DNA of 64,000 nt from Ulota crispa (GCA_963920765.1 OY987244.1:16968358-17032357); one strand, 5' to 3'. Numbered from the stretch's first letter, positions 12,364-24,829 are shown. Notes: a model not told the origin generated them from the letters alone. A program made the numbers and translations.

Positions 12364-15300
12364 ATGGAGTGTCGACCGGGCATGGATTGCAGCCACCACG
12401 GCGACTTGAGGACGCGCGCGCTCTTCCCCGGCCCACCTGTGGCCGTCTCCCTGGCGAACTGCGACATGGAAGCGCTGTTGCAGCCGTCGCCGGAGCAAGT
12501 GGAGGCGTACGAGCTTTACCTGCACCTCCCGGAGCTCACGCAGCTATGGCGGACGCGAACTACGGCCCCCGCGTGGCGAAACGAGCCTGTCGTCCGCCCG
12601 GCGCTCCAGAGCCTGGAGCTCGTGTTCCGCATGATCTCCGGGGTGCTCTGCGACACGCGCCCTTACATTAATCGCGACGAGTGGCTGCGGAGGTTGGAGT
12701 CTCTGGCCAGCTCGCAGCTGGAGCTTCTGTCGTGCATCGTCGAGGGCGACGACGACGCGCCCACGTCGAGGCTGGCGAGTGCTTGCAGCTTTGTCGGGAC
12801 GGAGTCTGTCGTGTGGCACAAATCGGGTTCCCGGCCTGTTGTGAGCCGGCTTAGCAAAGACAGCTTGCTGCTCCGGCTCGCGTCGTGGCGTACGGCGCAA
12901 GCTGTGAGTGCGAGACTGCATTTCGCTATCGAAGGGCACATGGCGCGCGCGCCGTTCACGCTCGGGCTTGGTGAACCCAACTTGGCTGGGAAACCCGTTC
13001 TCGAGTATGACCTGATCTGCCGTCCCCTCGAGGTAAGTTAATCCCTTCAATCTTGGAATCTTGTCCCCAGCTTTCCTTACAGTAAGAGCATCCTCACCCT
13101 TGTTAGCTAAACAGGTTTTTGATAGCACTCAGTTTGGCATGCCTCACCGCATACGCGCCAACGCCGCCTTATACGAGACATGGCTCGGTCCGGCTCGGTC
13201 CGGCTCGGTCAATTGTAGCTTGAACACAGAATGTTCAGTGTTTGATGAATCGTTAGTGCACCCAAATGTAGGATAATTGAAACTTGTTGATTGGTTGACA
13301 CAAGAGGCTTAGGATTGAAGTTTGACACTTGGACTCTGTGATATGTGCTTAATGCTTGCTTACACCTGCTTGAGTGCAAGGATGGGACATTGGAGATTTA
13401 AACAAGCATGTGGTTGTGAATGCACCTTGGACATTGAGAGCTCCAAGTTGCGTGCATATGTGTGGATGCTCTTAAGTATGTCCTAACTTAAAGTACCATT
13501 TTATGGAAAATCAAAAGCAGTAAATAGGAAGGCTTGAGTGAACACCATTTCTACCAATTCTCCTCTTTGTCTCATGTCGTTCTCAAATTCACAGTTTCAC
13601 GAATATTACTTTGGTTTGCCCATAGAAACCAAACCTGTATTTTCGTTTTTTTAGATTTGGCACTTTCGCTCCAGTTTTCATTTGTAAGGATCCATTTCAA
13701 AGGACCGGTGTAATACTAGTATGTCTCTGCCGAGAGGTTTTGCAACGTCTACAAGATGTGATGCAGTTTGCAGGGATTGGAGACTTAGACTAAGTCGGAG
13801 GTCCAGGATTTCCACTAGTTGGTGTTTTTTTTTTTTCAAGGTTTATAGGTTTGGTGCAATTTAGAGTGATGGTTAGTTTGGGCTGCGTAGGTGTATGCGT
13901 GTCGACAATCGATGCCCGGGCACCCGGAGGACCATACCCTCTCAACTGTGCACCAAATGATGGAGGCGTGGCTGGAGGTCGCCTCGGGGCTGCTTCGAAC
14001 GGTGGAGGAGCACGTCAAAGCTGGCAACTTTGAAGCGGCTGCGAAGAGCTGCTGGATTGTAGAGCGCGTCTGGAAGCTCAAGATGTCGACGATGGACTTG
14101 CTGCAAATCATGGACCCGGATGATTTCATGCGCTTGAAGGAGGAGCTTGCTATTACTCAGGACGGGACGGCTGACAGCACCGAGCACATCGGCGGAGGTA
14201 CAGACACCCACATTCATCCCATGCCACTTCCCAAGTTCAAATGGTGTTACCCCTTATTTTTTATGGGAAAATTTCATGGATACCCTTGCAATCTGCCATA
14301 TTTGTTAGGTACCCCTGGTTTTCAGAAATTACACAAATACCCTCGGTCCATAATTTTGAGGCGTTTGTTCTGTTATGCACCCTATTTTTTTCATGACCAA
14401 TATTAAAACAAGGAGTGCAATAGAATAGAAAAGAAGCAATGTGCACACAAGGGAGAAAGAAGTGGAATGCACAATATAATAAATGCCCGAAAATTATGAA
14501 TCAAGAATAGTTATGTAATTTCTGAAAACTAGGGGTATCTATGTAAATATGGCAAACTTCAGGGGTATCCATGAAATTTTCCCTTTGTTTTTTATCTACT
14601 TCCCAAGCCTGGTAGTGCTCATTTCCTATAGTAGAAAAGGAAACTTAAAAAAAAAGCCATTTCCCAATGATAAGAACATCGCAAACGCAACTTCATTGTT
14701 AAAATTTGTAGGGGTATATGACTCCCTTTTTTTCTTGGAACTTTTAGCACTTCTGGTTACTTTCTGTGAAGCTCTTTTTAAATGATCTGTATTTCAACTC
14801 CAGTGGGCATGACTGCGACCACTTATCTTCTAATTTTCAACCCTATTTCTGATTAAATGCAGACCGGCTTGTAGTGTTTTTATCAGGAACCTCTACACTG
14901 AATATTGCATTTAGGTTGTCTGGAAAGTTACCTCATGACTCATCACTTGGCCACTTGGAGGTGCATGCTACTCTTTAGATAATTGGATTTAGCATGATTT
15001 ACGACTTGGACGTTGCTAGTTTGTATTTTTGTAATTTCATTGTTGTTGCCAAGCCCTTTTTGATGAAAGTTACTGTAGCAGCAGTAAATGTTTATATAGT
15101 TTCAAATGTCGAGAAATTAGTGTGGGGCAACCTAAACGCTGCTTTGAACTTTCTTTCTGATAAGTAGGATGCTTGGCACGCGTGCAGACCGGCTTACCAG
15201 AAGCTATTTTTCTGATATCCGATTTCTGTGACAGGTGCGTACTGTCTCCGGTCGACCAGGCTGAGGCAAGTGACGAAGGACTGCAAGGAACTGCGGCACC

Positions 15301-15875
15301 TGGTGCCCAAAGTGGTAGGGGTGGAGGCGGACCCCAAGGGCGGGCCGAGGCTGCAAGAAGCGGTGATGGACCTGCTGCACTCGCACGGCATGCGCAGCCG
15401 CAGCCGCGCGCCGCCGCGCTTCCAGCGTCCGCTGGCGTACCACTCGTCCACCATCCACCTGCTGCAGGCGTTCCAAGCCGTGGAGGCAGCCGTGCGGCAG
15501 TTCTACTTTGCCTACCAGCAGTTGGTGATGGCCGTCATGGGCAGCGGCGAGTACACGGCCTCAGCCACGACGACCACGGCGACTCTGTCTGCCGCTGATG
15601 CGCTGTCGCAGATCTACTTCGAGCCGCCCTACTTCCCGAGCCTGGACGGCGCCAAAACCTTCCTCGGGAGCTTCTGGCACCACCATTCCGCGTTGGAGGA
15701 AGGCACCATCGTGCGACAGCGGCAGTCCTCGTCTGCACCTTCTAGCACCGCCTGTAGCGACAGCAGCGGTGACGACCATTGCTCTCCCAAGGTAGCAATT
15801 CCTCTCTCTTTGCCCGGGTACTTTTGTCTTCTATGCCAAATGTTGCATTTAGGTTGCCCCACACTTATTTCTTGA
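12364..15875 (+). CDS. HSPRO: HSPRO/Hs1pro-1-like protein, three exons
   Basis: Exons 12,364-13,032, 13,891-14,197 and 15,235 onward join in frame (GAG|GTAAGT donor, phase 0; G|GTACAG donor, phase 1; acceptors GCGTAG and GACAG). They give 511 residues to a possible donor at 15,792, or 538 to the stop at 15,873-15,875. Family signatures include EAYELYLHLPELTQLW (47-62), DTRPYINRDEWLRRLE (97-112), FTLGLGEPN (198-206), DPKGGPRLQEAVM (358-370) and PPYFPSLDGAKTFLGSFW (456-473). HSPRO proteins are plant-specific; sugar beet Hs1pro-1 was linked to nematode resistance, and Arabidopsis HSPRO1/2 bind the SnRK1 kinase complex and support basal resistance to Pseudomonas. The N-terminus before about residue 45 is poorly conserved, and the Ser-rich tail (490-505) is unusual. 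The final residues run into a transposon, so the true C-terminus or a further exon is uncertain. Introns carry several MITEs. Confidence 0.88.
13181..13210. repeat. Three tandem copies of a 10-bp unit in HSPRO intron 1
   Basis: The unit GGCTCGGTCC is repeated about three times in the first intron. Too short to assign a role. Confidence 0.85.
14265..14583. mobile_element. MITE with ~70-bp GGGAAAATTTC inverted ends, in HSPRO intron 2
   Basis: The left arm begins GGGAAAATTTCATGGATACC and the right arm ends with the inverted GGTATCCATGAAATTTTCCC. Pairing continues inward through GCCATATTT/AAATATGGC, GGTACCCCT/AGGGGTATC and TCAGAAATTAC/GTAATTTCTGA. The element is 319 bp and non-coding. Flanks are T-rich (ATTTTTTAT against TTTGTTTTT), so a 9-bp Mutator-type duplication is possible but not shown. 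Confidence 0.75.
14896..15145. mobile_element. TA-flanked MITE (GCATTTAGGTTG family) in HSPRO intron 2
   Basis: The left end CACTGAATATTGCATTTAGG after TA is intact. The right end GGGGCAACCTAAACGCTGC is diverged. Internal landmarks GTTACCTCATGACTCATCA and GTTGTTGCCAAGCCC match the copies at 30.8 and 63.5 kb in the same orientation. Confidence 0.75.
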
Positions 15876-16388
15876 CATTATACATTATTTGACATTATAC
15901 ATCATTTGACATTATACACTATGTAAATACTTACTCATATTGCAAATTTTAAAGGCCCAACAATCTACTACAAAGTTGCTGAAAAAAAAACTAGTGGTTT
16001 CTAGGTGGACGATGCTATTTTGTGAGCATAAAATGGTGAGCCTATGAGTGGTGAGCCAAGGTTTTGTGAGCACAAAACAATTCTAAGCTCAAAATCAATG
16101 AAAAACTATAAAAAGAATAGTAAGTTTTTCAAAAGGTGTAGGCTTAAAATGCATAATTATAGGGCCGTATGAACACAATTTTAGGTAAATTGAGTATTTT
16201 GACAAAAAATCTAAGCTCATTGCTCACGGATTCTTGCTCACAATATAGCATTTCTTATAGCATTTCTTATGTTGAGATTGTGAACCATGTGAAATCCTAA
16301 TATCTAGAGAGTTGAATATGCGACCAAGCGAGAAGTCAAGAGATAGATAACTATTTAGGGTAAGGCAACCTAAATGCACTATTTAGTG
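15834..16388. mobile_element. TA-flanked MITE at the 3' end of HSPRO, itself interrupted
   Basis: The left end is diverged (TGCCAAATGTTGCATTTAGG after TA). The right end GGCAACCTAAATGCACTATTTAGTG is followed by TA. At 555 bp it is longer than its ~290-bp relatives because another repeat (16,011-16,252) is inserted in it. It supplies the stop codon that ends the open HSPRO reading frame. Confidence 0.75.
16011..16252. mobile_element. Nested inverted-repeat element (ATGCTATTTTGTGAGCA ends)
   Basis: The left end ATGCTATTTTGTGAGCA..TGGTGAGC is inverted at the right as GCTCACGGATTCTTGCTCACAATATAGCAT. It lies wholly inside the MITE at 15,834-16,388 and accounts for that copy's extra length. Non-coding. 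Confidence 0.65.
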
Positions 16389-18148
16389 TAGAAATTCCCC
16401 TTGCGTTTGCTACAGCCAATGAAGTGTGCACGATGCTTCTAGAGTGTCAGTTGGAATGCGAGTTCAATTGTCATATTGACATATTGACAATAGAATTTGA
16501 CCGTAATGTCTTAAGATATGCAACATGCTCCAAAATTAAACTCTTACATTCTTACCCCAAAAGAAATTAATGTCACAGGTTTTGCTGTAGTCAATGATCG
16601 TGTGACAAGTGTGCGAGGTATTCTAGAAAGTCAAATAAGGGGTTCTGCAATAGAGGATTAAGCATGCTATCATGAGTTTGACTTAGTCAATGATAGTGTG
16701 GGTACAGTTTGATACAAGGGTCATTTTAAAGTAGTCTAAATTCAGATAAAATTTCCATACTAGTCCTTTAATTAGAAACCCCAGAAATGTAACATGTAAG
16801 GCAAAGAAAGTTTAAGTGTCAAGTATCGTCAGTTTACTAGTTCAATGTTACAGCACATCACTCCCACTTTAATGCTTGCTTGCTGGCATTACGTTACTTG
16901 CTCAATTCATTGTTGTTTTCCCTATTTTATATTTTTCTGAGGAGATTTAGCATTAGCAACACTATTCAAGTAGTTTCGATGTTCTGGATACGGAGTTTAA
17001 TAGATTTAGAGTTTCTTATACAAATTCGACATTAGTATATGAATTAAAACATTGTTGGTCTGGCAGAAGAATACAGTCTCCACAGAAAAGAAGCAGTTTG
17101 CCACCGTGGCACTAGCCTACAACAGTCATCACCACATGTACCAAGGAGCAATGGGGGCATGACACGTGGCCACGTTCAGTCAAATAGGGATTATCACAAT
17201 AAACCACCCTTGACATGTGCATGGTACGTATGTGGAAATGTCTACTCACCAACCAACCCACATTTGAAATACAGTTCTTGGGAAAAGGGGATATATGGGC
17301 CATGTGGGTGATGCCACAATCCCCACCTTCTGGATTGACACATGCTAAAATAGTGTGACCGAAGATTTAGTGTGAGTGTAGACAGAACTAACGCCGTAGC
17401 CTTATTAATGGTACATTGATTATGATAATGAGTGTTATGGTACTTATAGTGTTATTTACTCATATTGACAATTGGTGTCAATATTGGATACTATTTTAGT
17501 GCAAACTAAATTGCTATGATACTAGTTTAGATTTTTTGGTAGAAACTTAATTAACAAATAGAGCTCATATTGACATTTGGTGTTACTAACACTAACACTA
17601 TTGTTGACATATAGTGTTACAGTTTGTAATTAGTGTCGCCAACACTAAATATCATTATTAGTGTAGTGAGGGGCCCATTGTTACCGTGGTTACACTTCTT
17701 TCTCCTGTGAGTACAAAGAACGGCTTACGAAGACGACGATGACAACTATCATCCACCCATAGCAGCAGCTCGCTATTTATGTAAAAACCCCTTCTGGGGA
17801 AATAACCGGGATCAGCCCGAGACTGCTAGCTCGCCATTTATGATTGCTCATTATGTTCGAGGTGTAAGTTACATTACATTATTGTGGGGTGCGGACATTT
17901 TTGTGTATATTGATCCCACATCAAAAACCCTTTCCGGCTACAAGATTGGAGCCTAGTACTACTTATAATAATACGATGAGTATTGTTGTTTTATTTTTGA
18001 TATCAACATGTCTGCGGGAATGTTTTTTACATGGAGTGAGCGTTTTTTCTTTCTTCTCCTTTTTTTTTTGTTGTTGAGAAGTTTGGACTCATCTGCTGTT
18101 CTCTTTGCATGATCAATGAACTTTACCTCATTTTGACACTAGCTACCA
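16389..18148. other. Intergenic DNA downstream of HSPRO
   Basis: No gene identified. If HSPRO has a fourth exon it would lie here; candidate acceptors such as TCTGGCAG at about 17,066 cannot be chosen by sequence alone. Between about 17,340 and 17,680 there are many scattered AGTGTTA/AACACTAA motifs in both orientations, suggesting an old inverted repeat whose ends I could not fix. Confidence 0.4.
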
Positions 18149-18595
18149 CCCTTAAACGACCATAGGGAATCGTATGTATGTTGACATATAATTGTCATTT
18201 GCTACCAATAAGAAATTTTAATTTGGGATCAAGTAGCTCACTAGAACCACATTGATTTATTCTCCAACTTCTTTGTTGGTCTCAATTGTATTAGAGGTGT
18301 GGATCCATTCTAGATACAAGAAAAATATCCCATATTGTATTGGTTGCAAAGGGCCTTTTGGTCGTTTAACCCCTAAACGTCTGAGCATGCCCCTCTGTCC
18401 ATTACAATACGGGGTATTTTTCTTGTATTTGGAATGGATCCACACCTCTACTGTAGTTGAGACCAACAAAAAAGTTGGAGAATAGATCAATACGGTTCTA
18501 GTGAGCCACTTGAGATCCCAAATTAAAATTTCTTATTGGTAGCAAATGACAATTATACGTCGACGTATATACTATGTCCTATGGACATTTAAGGG
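18149..18595. mobile_element. TTAA-type fold-back element E4
   Basis: The left arm starts CCCTTAAACGACCATAGGG; the right arm is the inverted CCTATGGACATTTAAGGG followed by TTAA (18,596-18,599). The arms, about 200 bp each, match almost throughout (ATAATTGTCATTTGCTACC, TTCTCCAACTT, GTGTGGATCCATTC, ACAAGAAAAATA) and meet near 18,365. The left TTAA is degraded (ACCA). A longer relative containing an insertion is at 40,382-41,484. The mirror-image 77-codon frames on both strands here are products of the palindrome. Confidence 0.8.
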
Positions 18596-18599
18596 TTAA

Positions 18600-19515
18600 C
18601 CCCTAAAGGACTAGGCTTTTTTCTTTGTGAAAAACATTGAAAATTGCGACTTTTGGGCAAATGAAAGGAATGGTAATTTTTTTTTTTTTTTGAAATCTAA
18701 CTGTAAGATCTTGCTCTAGACGGTATGAGGTACTTGGGAAAAAAAACAAGCTTATTCCAAATGAAAAGGAGTGAGATATTTACATGTAAAGTGAAGATTT
18801 TTTTTTTTCATACTGCCCAAAAATTTCTGAAGCTGTTGACCACTCCTATATCAAAAAAATTACTCTATGCAAAGTTGAGGTTCATTTCTCCCATGTAGAA
18901 GACCAAGTTCGTTATGTGCGGGAGAATTTTCAAATGAATTGGAACTATGCAACACATGGGACAAAATAGTAAGCAAAAAGAAGTAGAGAATGAGTCAAAA
19001 CACAAAATTGTTAAGAATTTAATTATTAAAATGAAAAATGCAAATCCCAATGGTTATAATGTTGTGATAAACAATCTACATCCTTTAGTTTTTTTTTTTT
19101 TTTTTTCCAAAATATGAAAATTGAGTAAAATGAAGGACTTCAAAGTTGATTTTAGAGTAGAGAATCTAGAACCGCCCACAAACAAAAACTCCTCATAACT
19201 TTCATCTCATTTATCAAAATTGAATGATTCAAAGCTCTCCACGTCTATATAAGTCTAAAGAACCTATTTCAGATTTTTATTTGAAAAAATGAAAATTTTT
19301 AAGAAGTTTTGGCTGCCCGAGGAGTAACATTTTCCAAATTTTTATGCATAACTTCTTCAATAAATGTTGGAATGAAGAAAAAACTACATTCCCACATAGA
19401 TTTTTGAATTCCTCACCTGCAGTAAAAGTTTCAAAAAATCACAAAAAGTAATTTAGCCATAGGTACATGCCTGAAATCCCATTTGTCCCCCAAAGGGACA
19501 ATGGTGCTTTAAGGG
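18600..19515. mobile_element. TTAA-flanked CCCC-ended element E5
   Basis: Starts CCCCTAAAGGACTAGGC straight after the TTAA shared with E4, and ends GGGACAATGGTGCTTTAAGGG before TTAA at 19,516-19,519. It is 916 bp and colinear with E1 in reverse. Followed by an extra GGGTTAA, as is E3. Confidence 0.78.
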
Positions 19516-19526
19516 TTAAGGGTTAA

Positions 19527-20545
19527 ATGAAAAACCGTAATAATAAGAATGGTGTATGAGCTCACGTTCATCTAAAAAAGCAGCTAACATTATGTGCATT
19601 TCATCCAAAATTCACGTTCCTACTGTTTCACTGAATGTGGTTTGGCAATTTCATTCATATTTTCACCTAGTTTTTTTATCCCACTTTTTCCTTTCCTGCA
19701 TTCAGTTTGGGGTAAGCTTACGTTTCGCTTGACCAATGGAAGAACCGAAAAAAATCCCTTGCCTAGAATACTGACTTTTCCAAAAAGCCTGAAAACTGGA
19801 AATCGTTATAAAGGTAGGGCTGGCAAGTTCATAAAGTAATGTAACAGGTTTTTATCTTTTCCCATATTTTGGAGGAGTGCTAGAATGGCTAAAATAAAAT
19901 GTTACTAGGAAGCTACAAGTTTGTTATCTATATTTTGTGCTATCAATAGAGTATTATTATTTTCATCAAAACTGCGGTGATATGCTTCAATACTATCTCA
20001 AGGCCATGCCACACCAAAACAAACAGGCGTTTCAGACTAGCGTTTATAAAAAAAGCAGTGGTGTTATTTACTTGTTTGGATACAAAGTATGTTTCTTGAA
20101 TTATATGCCCAACTTTGGGTTTGTTTTAAACCAACTATTTTGGGTGTTCACAAGCCGGCCTCTCCAACCTCTTTTCTTTGAATGGTGAAGAGGTTATTTG
20201 TAGTAAAACAATGTGTGGAACCTTGAGCAAAGTGGTTGTCTCTTGATTTTCCAAAAATACAAGTTACTTCTTCATGCATTACAAACTAGTAGTTTTAACT
20301 TGTGTGGCCCTCACATTTGATATGGGGTTAAAGCATCTCCAATGTTGAATTTCAAACTTACCACTTCAAGAGACTACATTTATTTTTGAAAAGGCCTCAA
20401 AATTCTTCTTCTCCACTCTTGCACTTCAAATATGTCCCATAAATATTCATTTGATCATTCACCAAATAGAATGTAGGATAAAGCTTACTAAACTTAGGAT
20501 GAATAATGTTTCAAAGGACCATTGCTTCACACATTAAAATGGAGT
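19527..20545. other. Gene-free intergenic DNA
   Basis: Only short frames (up to 83 codons) without recognisable motifs. Nothing else identified. Confidence 0.5.
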
Positions 20546-20913
20546 AAGGTAGCTGCACCCATGGGCGTGACGTCCCCATGGGCGTCACTGACAATGTTAG
20601 GGTGCTTATGGATACGTAAGTGATATTTATGGGTGACAAAGTGATGGTTGTGGATGACTCCATGACGGTTTTGAGTACCCATCTCACTATTTGAGAACCA
20701 GCAAGCCTTGTTCTCTTACACATGGATTTTTCAAAGTCCAAAATCACTGAAATTGTAAGGACCTTGTGAACAAATGCTTGCAGTTGGAACCTTGAAATTG
20801 ATGCCAATATTTTTGGTTTCCATTTCCTAACTTACAATATTTTTTTCATAGTTGTTCAATTATTTTACCTACTCCAAAACCCTTATTTCCATGCTTATGA
20901 GTGCGCCTACCTT
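20546..20913. mobile_element. AAGGTAG-ended element, GCGCACCCAT subtype
   Basis: Begins AAGGTAGCTGCACCCATGGG and ends with the inverted ATGAGTGCGCCTACCTT. It is 368 bp. The interior resembles 57,379-57,775 in reverse orientation (CACCCATAA and AACCATCACTTTGTCACC type runs, AGTACCCATCTCACTATTT). Non-coding. Confidence 0.7.
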
Positions 20914-21427
20914 GCCATGAGAATGTTTTGAGGAGCCCATAGCACTTCTCATCCATGCTTGAAGTGTGTCAGGCAACGCCGGCGATGCTCTTGGTTTGAT
21001 GATACAATTCTCAAAATTTGAGTCCCTTCATAGCCAGATTGTATTTATTTTTACTAAAGTTGGCATTATTTTGACTCCCACCCCAAAAAAAAACACAGGC
21101 CTGGTGTTGAGTGCGATACATTATTGTTGGTTTTGTGGTCAAAGACAACAACTGAACAAGCGCTTGCTTGTTTGACTAAACTACTGCATGATTGCACCTC
21201 ACGTTTGCTAAGCTCCATTTTTGTTGGTTACAGTATGTATGTCACTTCGATGATATTTCTATGACAAGGTACAATCATATCTTGGCACGTGTTTGTATCG
21301 GTGATAGTCTCCTAAATGTCAAAGGGAGTCCTCATTGAGTTGACCATATTTAAGATATCCTCACTTGTTGCTTAAGGTTAAGGTTGAACATTTTAAACTC
21401 TAAGAACATTCGCAAATTCACTTTCTA

Positions 21428-21726
21428 CACTGAATATTTCGTTTAGGTTGCCTCACTCTAATTAACATTTTACACTAAATAAATATTTATTGTTACTACA
21501 ATGATTTTCATCAATAATTTTTGTCATAATTTAAAGAGTTTGGTAACATCAATAAAGTTGTAGAAAAACAAACTAGCAACATTCATTTCATAAATCATGT
21601 GAAATTCTAATATTTAGAGAGTTGCATGCATTTCCAAATGGCTAAGCAATGGGTCATGAGGTAACTTTCCAAAGTAAGGCAACCTAATTGTTAAGACGGC
21701 CTCAATGAATGCAATATTAAATATAG
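21428..21726. mobile_element. TA-flanked MITE (GCATTTAGGTTG family)
   Basis: TA then CACTGAATATTTCGTTTAGG at the left; right end GCAATATTAAATATAG then TA, with three mismatches to the inverted consensus. Internal landmarks GTGAAATTCTAATATTTAGAG and GAGGTAACTTTCCAAAG match the 1.3-kb copy. Confidence 0.75.
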
Positions 21727-22789
21727 TACAAGTTGGATATGCAAGACACAATAAAAGCCACTGAAGGGGTTTTTGATCTCTAGTCAAAGTCTATGAAGCT
21801 TGCTGATTGTCAATAGATCCCACATTTGTTCAATATTGTGGTTTGGTACATGTTTAAAAAGTATTAGTAGGTTGGATGGAAACGCTCAAGTATTTTTCTA
21901 TGCACAAGGACAAAATAAAAAAATTGCCTTTATGGTTGAATTGTCAAATTTGTCTCTTTTAGTGTCTAAACCAAAACTTGTTTTCAAATCCAAATACAAA
22001 TCTATTTTTACACCCTAATATGATTTTCAAATTTTCAAATTCAACATTTTGGTGCTAAGTTCCTATGATCTAATGTGTTATGCTAGGTGGGAATTTTAGC
22101 TTTTCTACAAGGGCCCACAATTAAGTTCAAGCAATATATACAAAGATTCACATTGTAATCATGAGACATTTGAATCAATAAGAGTTTAACAACATTCAAC
22201 GTGATATGAGCATGGTCATGCGTTAGCATTTTCTAAGTTGATTATGGCATCACTCACAAAATTTGCATTCCACATTTCTTCACTTTCTTATTTCAAAATT
22301 TGGTCAATTTTTGAAAAAATGATATAAGCATGTAGTTTTGCTTCAACTCTTGAGCACATTAAGCATAGTACAATAATCCCAAAAAATGGATCATAAATCA
22401 TTTACTTACTTTTGCAAAAACTAAAATGTTATTTTTTTTGAAAGGCAAATAAGCTATTCAACTCAAATGCTCAAGAAAAGCTACATGCTCAAATACATTG
22501 TCTCAAAACTGGTCAAAATACGGAATGACAAAATAATCAAACATATCTTAATTCATCTCGGTCTATCTAGCTTGTAGGACGGATAAGGTTTTGGATTACC
22601 GGGTTATATCGATGTTAAAAAGTCACTTAAAGTTAGGAATAAAAAATGTGAATTTTATCAAAGAAAATCTACTACTCATCATGTGATAAGATGGTTTGAT
22701 AACTAAGCGTCATGGAGCTCATTTTGTGTTCTACTTTTTCATACCTAAAGAAAATTGCTTGTCAAAAATTTATTACAAGTGTAAGGCCT
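21727..22789. other. Gene-free AT-rich intergenic DNA
   Basis: No supported gene or clear repeat ends. Confidence 0.5.
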
Positions 22790-23183
22790 AAGGTAGAAGC
22801 ACTCAAAAGTGACACTAGCCGTTTAGCAACATTTATAAATAAACCTAAAGTTAAGTGCTCTTGCACCCAAATGAGACATGTATGCACTCAAACCAGACAC
22901 ACAAGTTAACATAAGGGAATAGAAATTGTGTAGGTGGCAGTTTTTGATTGGGTGTGACATGGTCTTTTTGTTGCCATTTTTTTGGGGTCTAGTGTCACAA
23001 TAGGTCAATCTAGGGGGTTACCTCCAACAATTTGTAATTTATTCATACAATCTCAAAAAATTCCAAAAACAATTTTGCTTGCATTTGTACCCATTTCCTA
23101 ACAAGTAAATGTCATTACAATCTCAAAAGACCCTCCAAATTACCACATCTAAAGTAAGTGTCACTTTTGGGTGCTTCTACCTT
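22790..23183. mobile_element. AAGGTAG-ended element, AAGCAC subtype
   Basis: Left end AAGGTAGAAGCACTCAAAAG, then TGACACT; right end AGTGTCACTTTTGGGTGCTTCTACCTT, an inverted repeat of about 27 bp with few mismatches. It is 394 bp, non-coding, with no clear target duplication. Confidence 0.72.
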
Positions 23184-24829
23184 TTACATGCACAACTATG
23201 GAAACACATTATTACCACACCGTCCAAAACAGTAACCCTATTATGAAATTTTATTTCTACAACATTTTTAAAAATCCGGCTGGCTTGTGCCAAATCATAC
23301 ATGTCTTTAATAATAATAATAAAATCTAATTAAAAAACCCGTATCGTCGACTATATAATAAAATTGAGTCAAAAAAACAACCTCAAAATTGAATTCCGAA
23401 TCTCTACAAAGGGGTACTTCATCAATGGAAAAATTCCAACATGTCCAATTGGGTGGCAAACTTGCAAACCTGAAGTAAGGCTTGACACATGTAATGAGGA
23501 TAGTCAAGAATCAACAAAAAGAAGGAATTTTTTTAAGGTAATGATGCTAGTTATTGGTGAGAAGATGCATTCACCATTCAGAATATGGTTGTTGTAGAAT
23601 CTAGATCTTATTTGATATCCATTGTCATCATGTGTTTTTTTTTCTAAGAATAATTTAATGGAAGTGCAAAAAAAAACAAGGTGAAAAGAAGTTCTCCCAT
23701 TATGTTGCCTTAGGTGCTAACCCGCAAAGTTGGCCCTTGCAAACTTGGGACCGACTAGGGGAATTTTTTATGCTTTAAAAAGCCAGAAAGCTTCAAGCTT
23801 CAACAGTATACAAAAAAAATGAAGAAAAAACAATGTCTTGGTGCCAAATGTTGTTCAACATTCCAAATCTAAATGCCTATTATGTATTAGAAAAAAGAAC
23901 ATGTTGTTGTTTGTAGCCAGTCAATTAGGAACTTAGGCAAAAAAAAAATGATATTCACATCATGTGGAGTTTTATTATTTGAAAATCAAGCTACCCTTAA
24001 GTTTCTTTGAGATAATATCTCTTTTGTTATAAATTTTTGGGTTTTGTAACCCATGTTTTCAAAAAATTCATGCTTGCAACATCGATTTTTGATTTTAGAA
24101 AAATTTGGTCACTTTCAACAAGATCAAAGTGTAAACACTTCTAGCCTAATTTTGCACTTAAAAAAAATGTTATGTCGCCATATCTACACCACTAAAATTT
24201 GCCATATGGCTTGAGAAGCTGCCAGTCCAAAACCAAAAAAAAACCATGGACCAAGCTCAACTACTCGCCTCTTTTTGGAGAATGTATTTAACATAGAGGA
24301 TCAAAACCCAAAATTGGCTAATAATGATGAATGCTACTTTTGGAAAGTTATCATCTATTTGACAAATTAGAGGCTATAAACCTCAAGTTATGGGTAATAT
24401 TAGAATAAACTCTAATACATGAATAGTAATTCTTGCTTAAATCTCCAATGGCATGCTATACATGTTAATTCAATTAGTGGAAACTTTGGATAGTGCCAAA
24501 TCCTTTGGTGGATTATGCATATTTAGTGTAAAAATGTGGCATACCCATACCCTTATTCTCCAAGTTGGATTTTTGTCCACAACCTTTGACCGTCCCTCAA
24601 GTAGCAACTTAGTGGCTTATCCTTGATAATGCCTAGTTCTTCACATACTTGCTAGTTAAGTGTTACCAAATCTCCTTGAAATTTTGGCTTTAGAGTCACA
24701 CTATTTGAGATAAGATTGTAGCCCACAAGGCCACAAGTTAATGAATTAACCTAAATTATTGTGAGTTATTTTGTTAGTGCACCTTGCAAATTCAATTATT
24801 TCTTAAATTGATGCAAGTTAGCATTATTA
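23184..24829. other. Gene-free AT-rich intergenic DNA
   Basis: No supported gene; only short frames. Confidence 0.5.

Noticed and set aside
12261-12671. Overlapping plus-strand frame at the HSPRO start
   Set aside because: Different frame from the conserved HSPRO sequence; composition typical of a shadow.
12544-13128. 194-codon minus-strand frame opposite HSPRO exon 1
   Set aside because: Arg/Pro-rich shadow of the GC-rich HSPRO exon, which has clear family motifs on the plus strand.
12364-15791. EXO70-like exocyst subunit
   Set aside because: Considered at first for the three-exon gene, but the motifs (YLHLPELTQLW, GLGEPN, PPYFPSLDGAKTFLG) are those of HSPRO.
18252-18490. Two 77-codon frames in mirror image
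   Set aside because: They are the two strands of the fold-back element E4 and not independent genes.
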